The notes below the pieces were generated by a model. The model had not been told where the DNA came from, did not search any database, and saw only the letters and a program-made list of their open reading frames with translations. This document shows, one piece after another, positions 28,934-35,870 of a stretch of DNA of 35,870 nucleotides. The translations under genes and the position numbers were made by a program. Positions within the stretch are counted from its first letter, which is position 1. Every line of letters begins with the position of its first letter. This DNA comes from Sulfurovum sp. (GTDB taxonomy: Bacteria > Campylobacterota > Campylobacteria > Campylobacterales > Sulfurovaceae), in assembly GCA_013139765.1 (NCBI GenBank), contig WTAE01000068.1, forward strand, positions 1 to 35,870. The letters are read 5' to 3'.

Positions 28934-29025
28934 GTCGGAGGTTTAGTAGTAAATAAGCCTCGTATGTGTGGAGTTGTTGTCATATTGGTGAGTGTAGTGT
29001 GCCTAAAAACGTGCCTTTTTTCTCA
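28934..29025 (+). repeat. Right core boundary of element B
   Basis: GTCGGAGGTT block homologous to 11516-11605. Confidence 0.75.
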
Positions 29026-29182
29026 AGAAGAAGAAAATTATAATCAAATGAAAACCTTATAAACTGAAATATTACCTATTTTCGTCAATATCAAGACATA
29101 TTCGATATACTCTTAGCACTGAAATATGGGAATAAAAGGACATTATGTTCCTTGAATAAATGATTAGTATCCAAGGATATGA

Positions 29183-29944
29183 ATGCGGAATAAACGAATA
29201 AAAATAAGTAAGTGTCGAGTTATTTTTTTCGATCTTGAGTTTTATGTACCAGAAAATAGCCGCTCTAAAATTGGTTTTTGCTACAATCCATGGGATAAGG
29301 GATCTAAGATCTTGGGCGGTTCATTTTTAATAGCAAATCCAGAAAAAGACTTTGGCATAACAGAATATGATGTTCATAAAAAAACCAAATCATTCTGGAT
29401 CTGGAACCATGAATCAGAAAAGGATTTATTGCTACAAATATATAACACACTTAAAAGTGCTTATGACATGGTGCGAAATGCACATGACGGAGCGGTATCA
29501 CCAATTTTATGCGGCATTGGAATAACATCTTCTGACATACCTATACTTTTTGAATTATTCAAAAGATTTCAAATATTAACAAATTCTGAAGCATTTTCTT
29601 TTCAGAATGGATTCAGAGTTATTGATCTATCGCAGTTGTCAGTGGCAACGTTTAATAATTCTAACAATTTTCTTTACCCAAAGACAAAGAGTCACATTTT
29701 AAACAAATACTTGCCTGACACGAAATTTGAAACAGGAAAAAGTGTATGGCAGCTTTACGAGTCAGAGGATTACGAAGGAATTCAGGCTAGAGTTTTAAGT
29801 GAAGTCGCCTCTACTCACCGATGCTACGAATTAATAAAATCAGATTTAGATCAATTTAAATATCTTGAGTTTGATTATAAGAAATATAAAAAACTAAAGC
29901 GCAAATTGGAGGAAAAACTTGATAGTCTAAGAAAAGGACATTAA
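29183..29944 (+). CDS. Possible DEDD-type 3'-5' exonuclease-like protein
   Basis: VIFFDLEFYV (DxE), CGIGITSSDIPIL; motif-level only. Confidence 0.4.
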   Translation: MRNKRIKISKCRVIFFDLEFYVPENSRSKIGFCYNPWDKGSKILGGSFLIANPEKDFGITEYDVHKKTKSFWIWNHESEKDLLLQIYNTLKSAYDMVRNAHDGAVSPILCGIGITSSDIPILFELFKRFQILTNSEAFSFQNGFRVIDLSQLSVATFNNSNNFLYPKTKSHILNKYLPDTKFETGKSVWQLYESEDYEGIQARVLSEVASTHRCYELIKSDLDQFKYLEFDYKKYKKLKRKLEEKLDSLRKGH

Positions 29945-30075
29945 TTCATCAAAGTCATATAAAATTTCTTAAGATATGTAATTTTCATAAAAGTGGTAAG
30001 GTAAGTGAAATTCTTAATTTAAAGAACTTTTTCTTGACTTGATTTTTTTCGAGAATCCACATTATGTAAACTATC

Positions 30076-30130
30076 AAATCCCGTAAACAAGATACTTTAA
30101 GTTTAAACGGGATTTTTCCAAGCTTAAAGT
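30076..30130 (+). other. Potential H-type pseudoknot / terminator
   Basis: AAATCCCGT/ACGGGATTT and ACTTTAAG/CTTAAAGT arms interleaved. Confidence 0.35.
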
Positions 30131-30292
30131 AAAAATCTATACCCCGTATTTACGCACTTTCTCGTTTAAGAATTCAAAATTTTCTCGTGAACCTTAAGTG
30201 AAATTCTATGGTTTAGTAACCTCTTAAAAATATATTTTAGTTACTATTAGAGAATAGGCTATTATGTTAATCAATAATGGGTAATAGGTAAT

Positions 30293-30649
30293 TTAAATTT
30301 GTCCATGACGTATATTTAAATCTAAACTAGCTTTAGGCATTTGCCCCCAATCAACTTCTCTTGAGCCTAATCCACATCCAGCTATACTGCTTCCTTTACG
30401 GCTAGTAAGAGAGGTAAGCCTTGAATTGCTAAACCATGCTGTCATGTAACTACATTGTCCATATCCAACAACTTCTGAATATTGCCATGCTTCGCCAGAT
30501 CCTCTAAAAGATCTTGTGTCTGGTGTTCCAAGCATTGTTTTAACCTGTTGTTTAGACATTCCTGGTTCTAAGTTAAGTGAGTTATTTGTAATTGAACCGC
30601 AGCCTGAGAGAAAAATGGAGATTACCATGAAGATAAAACTTTTGAACAT
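30293..30649 (-). CDS. SmpA/BamE-like lipoprotein
   Basis: Lipobox LSGC; LEPGMSKQQVKTMLGTPDTRSFRGSGEAWQY. Confidence 0.6.
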   Translation of the reverse strand: MFKSFIFMVISIFLSGCGSITNNSLNLEPGMSKQQVKTMLGTPDTRSFRGSGEAWQYSEVVGYGQCSYMTAWFSNSRLTSLTSRKGSSIAGCGLGSREVDWGQMPKASLDLNIRHGQI

Positions 30650-30845
30650 TTTTATTCCTATACTCTAATTTATATTTTTGCATATTTGTTGGCCTATTAT
30701 ATCAGAATATATTCAATTGTTTTTGGATTTTATTTTGGTTCAAGGACAAAAAATGATATAAATTATTTACATTAATTTTCTAGAATTGGCATTATGTTAA
30801 TTAACAGATATCTCATAATCGTTTTCCTAACATTCTAAGTCAATC

Positions 30846-30935
30846 TTGAACCATATCTTTGCTATACTCTTCCATACTCAATAACAGAGAGAACAAGATT
30901 ATATCTTTGTTTTTTCACAATATTAAAAATGTGAT
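30846..30935 (+). promoter_or_regulatory. Conserved promoter-leader with hairpin/T-tract (copy in B)
   Basis: Matches 15215-15316. Confidence 0.65.
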
Positions 30936-30955
30936 TGGAAACGTAATAAATTAAT

Positions 30956-31975
30956 ATGGAAGAATTTTATGAAGTTGAACCTACATTAGAGAATTATTGG
31001 AGATCTATCATTCTCTTTGGAAGAAATGTAGCGTCCTATAAATTTGCTTTAGCAAAGGCTTTATATGATTTAAAAGCTTCTCCAAATGATTTGATCACTT
31101 TAGAAGAACTTGCAAAAGCATTTGTCAAGCATCTCCTCGAACATCTTGAACATAGTCCTAAACAAATCACTTCTCAAAGTAGTAGATTTTTAAAAGCTTG
31201 TCAACAATACTCTCAAAATGAAATATCTTATGATCGATTGCTTGATCAGACCGTTAAGCTTGGCTTTCAAAATGTTATTGATGCATTCCACAATGTACAT
31301 TCTAAAGAAATCTCAAAACGTTTTTTTATAGATGAAAGAAATACATCAAAAGGGATACGAATAACAGATAACCTCTATCAATTAGCAGAGATGAATAAGT
31401 TTTCGGATTTAAATTTAGAAACAGAATCTAGATGGAGATTGGTTGAGACTGGATGGAAGTTAGGTATTTCTAGACAACTGATAAATGTTAGTTATGATGA
31501 TGAGACACAAGAGTTGTTTATTGAAGATAATGATAGACGCATAAATATTACATCTAGTCGTGAAAGTTTAAATGGTTATCAGAAGGGACGCTGCTTTTAT
31601 TGTTATGATGATATCTCTATTGATAGTAATGATGAAAATTTAGCAGACATAGATCACTTTTTCCCATGGGTTTTAAAAGATATCATTCCAAATATCAATG
31701 GTGTATGGAACTTGGTATTAGCATGTAAAAGTTGTAATAGGGGTGAATTTGGGAAATTTGATCGGCTTCCTTCATTAAATCTCTTAGAACGTTTAGACAA
31801 AAGAAATGAATATTTGATAGGTAGTCATTTACCTCTACGTGAAACCTTACTTCAACAGACAGGTAAAAATGCAAAAAAACGGCATAATTTTTTACAGAGT
31901 CAATATAATACTGGTAAAATTAATATAATACATACATGGGAGCCTCTAACCATTAGAGGTATTATCACATTTTAG
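30956..31975 (+). CDS. HNH endonuclease
   Basis: CFYCYDDI...ADIDHFFPW...NLVLACKSCNRGEFGKF. Confidence 0.85.
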   Translation: MEEFYEVEPTLENYWRSIILFGRNVASYKFALAKALYDLKASPNDLITLEELAKAFVKHLLEHLEHSPKQITSQSSRFLKACQQYSQNEISYDRLLDQTVKLGFQNVIDAFHNVHSKEISKRFFIDERNTSKGIRITDNLYQLAEMNKFSDLNLETESRWRLVETGWKLGISRQLINVSYDDETQELFIEDNDRRINITSSRESLNGYQKGRCFYCYDDISIDSNDENLADIDHFFPWVLKDIIPNINGVWNLVLACKSCNRGEFGKFDRLPSLNLLERLDKRNEYLIGSHLPLRETLLQQTGKNAKKRHNFLQSQYNTGKINIIHTWEPLTIRGIITF

Positions 31976-31984
31976 GAGAAAACA

Positions 31985-32566
31985 ATGGATACTGTAAAGT
32001 TTTATGATTCAAATGCAAAAGATTTTTTTGAATCAACGTATGCAGTAGATATGTTAGATGTGTATAAAAAGTTTGAAACAGATATAAATCCCCACTCGAG
32101 AATACTTGATGCTGGTTGTGGTTCAGGGCGTGATACAAAATATTTCTTAGATCATGGACATGATGTTGTAGCAATAGATGCATCAAAAGAGATGGTAAAG
32201 TTAGCAAGAGAATTAACTAAAATAGACGTCAAGCATATGACTTTTCAAGAAATGAAATATGTAGAAGATTTTGATGCTATATGGAGCTGTGCATCATTAT
32301 TACATATTAAAAAAAGTGAAATACCGTTAGTTTTTTCAAAATTCATCCAAGCATTAAAGGTTCATGGTGTTTGGTATATGTCTTTTAAAATGGGAGAAAG
32401 TGAGAGAGAAAAGGATGGTAGGTTATTTAATGACTATACAATAGGAACGTTAAAAGAGATATTCAAATCATATGATGAATTGAGTGTGTGTGATATCTGG
32501 ATTACTGAGGATAGAAGAGAAGATAGAGAAGATAAGTGGATTAATGCAATAGTTAAAAAAATCTAA
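31985..32566 (+). CDS. Class I SAM-dependent methyltransferase
   Basis: ILDAGCGSGRDTKYFLDHGHDVVAIDAS. Confidence 0.88.
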   Translation: MDTVKFYDSNAKDFFESTYAVDMLDVYKKFETDINPHSRILDAGCGSGRDTKYFLDHGHDVVAIDASKEMVKLARELTKIDVKHMTFQEMKYVEDFDAIWSCASLLHIKKSEIPLVFSKFIQALKVHGVWYMSFKMGESEREKDGRLFNDYTIGTLKEIFKSYDELSVCDIWITEDRREDREDKWINAIVKKI

Positions 32567-32587
32567 AAGAACAAGGTAGGATGATTT

Positions 32588-33841
32588 ATGGCTTCAGAAT
32601 ATCAAAATACTAAAAAATCAGAAGTTCCTTTTGGTTTAAAAGATGGAGTTTTATATGAACCTTCACAGGTCGACCGTGGTCGAGCATGCAATTGTATTTG
32701 TCCCTCTTGCAAGAAACCATTAATAGCAAAAAAAGGTGAGATAAGAAAAAAACATTTTACTCATGATATTAATACTTCTTGTCAAACGGGTAAAGAAACT
32801 GCTATTCATCTTGCTGCAAAACAAATTATTTCTCAAACAAAAACTGTATGCTTACCATCAATAGAGCTTAATGGGGATCCCCAACCGTATGGAAAAGTTA
32901 TTTTTGACAAGATTATTTTGGAAAAATCTATACCTGAATTGAAAGAACAAATGACTGTTATACCCGATATTACAGCAACACTGAATCGTGGGAATAAAGT
33001 AAAAGATCTATATATTGAGATTGCTGTTACACACTTCACTGAAGAAGAGAAGATAGATGTGCTTAGAAAAAATAAGTTTTCAGCAATAGAAATAGATTTA
33101 AGTTCCTTATATAATGAAGTCCATATAGATTTCGCAGTGATCGAGAATATTATAATGAATGGTGAATATACTACTTGGATTTATAATCAGATAATTGAAG
33201 ATGAAAAAGAGCGTATTAGAATAGAAGATGAAAAACATAGACAGAGGTTAGATCATCTTGTCAGTGAAAAACGCGATAAGATGAAAAAGTTGATTGATTT
33301 ATACAATGGAGAAAAAAAACTTAAATTAGATACAAATAAATGGGATAAGACATTATTAGAATATTCAAAGAAAGCATTAAAAATAAATAGTTTAGATGAG
33401 TTACCTAGATTCATTACTCAATCTTGTGACATTGATGCACTATATCCTCTTGATGGTAGAATGGTAAGACTTTATATATATGAAAATTTTGTTTTAACAA
33501 GAGAAAATATACCTAAATTGAAAGATCGTGCTTTTGGTGCAAAGAGTGTTATTCAGTATTTAAAAAAGGATAAAAAAATGTATCCAAATAGTTTTATATA
33601 TGATTGGTATAAACTTTATAAAACAGAAGATGGTTTTTATCCGGATGAAATAAGTATAGACAGAGACATTCCGAATTTCAATTCTGAGAAAATTATTTCT
33701 GATTATTTATATTCATTAACTCTCGATGGAGTTCTCAAATATGTAGGTAGATATTTTTATAAATTACCGAATTCAAATGAACATGAGGGTACAAGAAAAC
33801 ATCAAGGTGCATATAATATTCATACAGGTGAGTTTTATTAA
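32588..33841 (+). CDS. CoiA-like protein (Zn finger plus nuclease-like domain)
   Basis: CNCICPSCKKPLIAKKGEIRKKHFTH; VIPDITATLNRGNKVKDLYIEIAVTH. Confidence 0.6.
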   Translation: MASEYQNTKKSEVPFGLKDGVLYEPSQVDRGRACNCICPSCKKPLIAKKGEIRKKHFTHDINTSCQTGKETAIHLAAKQIISQTKTVCLPSIELNGDPQPYGKVIFDKIILEKSIPELKEQMTVIPDITATLNRGNKVKDLYIEIAVTHFTEEEKIDVLRKNKFSAIEIDLSSLYNEVHIDFAVIENIIMNGEYTTWIYNQIIEDEKERIRIEDEKHRQRLDHLVSEKRDKMKKLIDLYNGEKKLKLDTNKWDKTLLEYSKKALKINSLDELPRFITQSCDIDALYPLDGRMVRLYIYENFVLTRENIPKLKDRAFGAKSVIQYLKKDKKMYPNSFIYDWYKLYKTEDGFYPDEISIDRDIPNFNSEKIISDYLYSLTLDGVLKYVGRYFYKLPNSNEHEGTRKHQGAYNIHTGEFY

Positions 33842-33889
33842 GTTCATGTGGAATCTTTCTTACTCATAGAAGTAGTTTTTGTTGCTTTC

Positions 33890-34045
33890 AAATAACTTTA
33901 AACATTGTTCAAAAAAGTGTGTCCAAATAAACCTATCTGAAACAACATTGAAAGCCTCCAAAAAAAGACCCGATTTTGGCACAATAGTTTTCATGAAACA
34001 CCGTTTCTATAGGCTTCTATAGGACATTGTCAGTTCGTCTAGCAA
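33890..34045 (+). repeat. Right-end arm of element B
   Basis: Homologous to 19088-19244. Confidence 0.85.
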
Positions 34046-34095
34046 TCTCATAAGCCGGAGGTCGAGGGTTCGAGTCCCTCTTTTGACACCACTTA
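34046..34095 (+). repeat. 50-bp att direct repeat copy 3 (right end of B; tRNA 3' fragment)
   Basis: Exact copy of 78-127 without the tRNA 5' half. Confidence 0.95.
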
Positions 34096-34225
34096 CTTTG
34101 AAGTAACTTCCCTAATTTACTTACTCTCCTGAAGATTTTCCAAAGTCATAGTACATTCTAATGTTTCCATTTTTTGAGTCGGAGGTCTATACTTTTGTCC
34201 CAAAGTTGTCCCGATGTTTGTCCCA
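34096..34225 (+). repeat. Third, solitary left-end arm downstream of B
   Basis: Near-identical to 19295-19420 (ctttgaagtaacttccctaatttactta...caaagtcatagtacatt...gagtcggaggtctatacttttgtcccaaagttgtccc). Confidence 0.8.
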
Positions 34226-34551
34226 ACTAAATATGGATTCCCCCCTCTAGTATAATCTACTGTTTCAAGAATGAAGTAACTCAATTATTATCGTGCTTAT
34301 CCTATTCTGTAGCTACTGTTCATGTATCAAGAATGGCTAATGTAGACAGTATTAATATCTTTGTATACATCTCTGTAGAAATAAGATATAGAGGCTTAAA
34401 ATGCCTTCTCATAATAAAGCTTTGATACCTTATAAAATGAGCTATATAGAATATTTTATAAGGTTTCCCATGGGAGAATGACAAAAGAGGACTCTCAACG
34501 TCTCTATAGTGTATAACCTTATAAAATATGTTAGATTATAAGGTTTTGAAA

Positions 34552-35505
34552 TTATGACTGTGTCGGTACTACCATTAATGTCTCTGAAGGCAATACACCA
34601 AAAAGTGCTTTATAGTCTTTTGCAAACCTCCCAAAGTGTGAAAAGCCCCATTTTATTGCAATATCGGAAACATTTGTTATTTGTCTATATGAGTTTTGTA
34701 AATCTTGATGAGCATGATTGAGTTTTAGCAAATCCATGAAGTGCTTGGGTGTTATTCCAAAAAGAGAGTTAAAACTTGTCTCCAGTGTTCTGTCTGATAC
34801 CTTAAATTGTTCAGTGATACTCTGGATGGTTATCCTCTCTTCTAAGGAATTGAGTAAAAAAGACCTGACTTCAAGAGCGGTTTTTTCTCCTTCTGTAAGA
34901 TAGCATCTTCCTCCTGTTTGTCCTTCAAGAGAACACTTGACAGCCTTAATCATTTTGTTCTCCATATCTTTGAGTTCATCAGTATTATTTAATAAATTAG
35001 GTTCTTCTAAAACACGTCTCCATTCATTTTCAATTGTATTAGAGAGTATATTATCTTTGTCTTCGAATATTTTGTCTGTAGTGCCCAGTATCCAGGGGAT
35101 ATCTGTTGCTACAAGCATTTTACTGATACTAATAATTGCCATTATTGTGTGTTGACTTGAGCTAAAGTCATAAGGTTTTGAATCATCGAGTATAATGATG
35201 TCTCCAGCCTCCATTTTGAGGCCATTGACACATACACAACCGGTACTTTTTTGTAAAATGGCAATGGTTAAACAATCCTTTGGAGAGAGGCCTTCAAACA
35301 TCATCCCTTCATGTCTATCTGCATGTCCAAACTGTAGATGGTTTAGCTGTACACCATCATGACGACCATAAAACTTTCCAGTATCAAATCTATATTTTGA
35401 TAGAAAAAGCCAGTTTTTTGCACTTTTTTGCATAGCAGGATAATCAAAAAACTCCTGATTAATAATCAGGCCTGGTTGAAATGTTAATTCATGTGTCTCT
35501 AGCAC
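34552..35505 (-). CDS. AraC-family transcriptional regulator (chromosomal flank)
   Basis: C-terminal double HTH: FKVSDRTLETSFNSLFGITPKHFMDLLKL...VSDIAIKWGFSHFGRFAKDYKALFGVLPSE. Confidence 0.88.
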   Translation of the reverse strand: MLETHELTFQPGLIINQEFFDYPAMQKSAKNWLFLSKYRFDTGKFYGRHDGVQLNHLQFGHADRHEGMMFEGLSPKDCLTIAILQKSTGCVCVNGLKMEAGDIIILDDSKPYDFSSSQHTIMAIISISKMLVATDIPWILGTTDKIFEDKDNILSNTIENEWRRVLEEPNLLNNTDELKDMENKMIKAVKCSLEGQTGGRCYLTEGEKTALEVRSFLLNSLEERITIQSITEQFKVSDRTLETSFNSLFGITPKHFMDLLKLNHAHQDLQNSYRQITNVSDIAIKWGFSHFGRFAKDYKALFGVLPSETLMVVPTQS

Positions 35506-35640
35506 AATAACCCTTTTCCTTGCTAATTACAACCCGTTATTTATCTAAAGTATACTGAAATTTTCGAAAAGTGGCTAGACATGTGTTTATGAGTTATACT
35601 ATACTTATAATACAAAAAAATACAAATGGAGAAATCAAAA

Positions 35641-35870
35641 TGAGCATGCATAATAAGATACATCGTCCAATCATTACAAGCGCATTAGTAGTGAGTAGTT
35701 TACTACTCTTTGGGAACACTGCCATAGCAAATGAATCAGCTAAAGTGCCAGTGACACTTAAAAACTATAAAGTAGCAGAATCAGACGTCGCTTTTGGTGG
35801 TACCGTTAAACTAGGTGGGTCAAATAAGCTTATTCACCTTCCTGTAAAAGAATTTGATTTAAGTAAGCAA
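35641..35870 (+). CDS. Secreted protein, N-terminal fragment running off the window
   Basis: MSMHNKIHRPIITSALVVSSLLLFGNTAIANES signal peptide after ggagaaatcaaa RBS; open to window end. Confidence 0.75.

Larger units (their letters stand above)
19245..34095 (+). mobile_element. Integrative element B (in tandem with A, PolB-type replication module)
   Basis: Bounded by 50-bp att repeats; encodes integrase, family-B DNA polymerase and cargo; end sequences homologous to A. Confidence 0.88.

Noticed and set aside
19245-34095. Additional functional tRNA-Met genes at 19245 and 34046
   Set aside because: Only the 3' part from the anticodon onward is present; upstream sequence does not form acceptor or D arms.
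19245-34095. Casposon or prophage
   Set aside because: PolB is present but no Cas1, and no capsid, portal, terminase or tail genes are seen in either element.

Overview
AT-rich window, probably from a Campylobacterota-like bacterium (lineage is inferred from style only). It holds an intact tRNA-Met(CAT) at the left end followed by two related integrative elements in head-to-tail array: element A (~78-19244) and element B (~19245-34045). They are delimited by three copies of a 50-bp direct repeat derived from the tRNA 3' part. Chromosome-like sequence (AraC-type regulator, start of a secreted protein) resumes after ~34.5 kb. The elements share a chassis: left-end arm, right-end arm, Zn-ribbon/HTH protein, tyrosine recombinase, acidic ~105-aa protein and an un-tracked 36-40 aa single-TM small protein. 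The replication slot between the HTH gene and the integrase differs: an AEP/PrimPol-like primase plus SF3 helicase in A, and a family-B DNA polymerase split over three overlapping ORFs in B (pipolin-like in outline). A short motif GYCGGAGGTY, identical to the anticodon-stem part of the tRNA att repeat, occurs ten times in the same orientation and divides each element into left cargo, core and right cargo. I consider this modular architecture the most interesting signal. Cargo includes a fused double m5C methyltransferase with HTH controller and putative nuclease, a 15-repeat WD40 protein plus J-domain coiled-coil operon, an SF1 helicase with Zn ribbons, a tandem DUF2158-like protein, a secreted protein plus endonuclease I, and an HNH / SAM-methyltransferase / CoiA-like cluster. 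All assignments come from reading motifs by eye; no database search was run.
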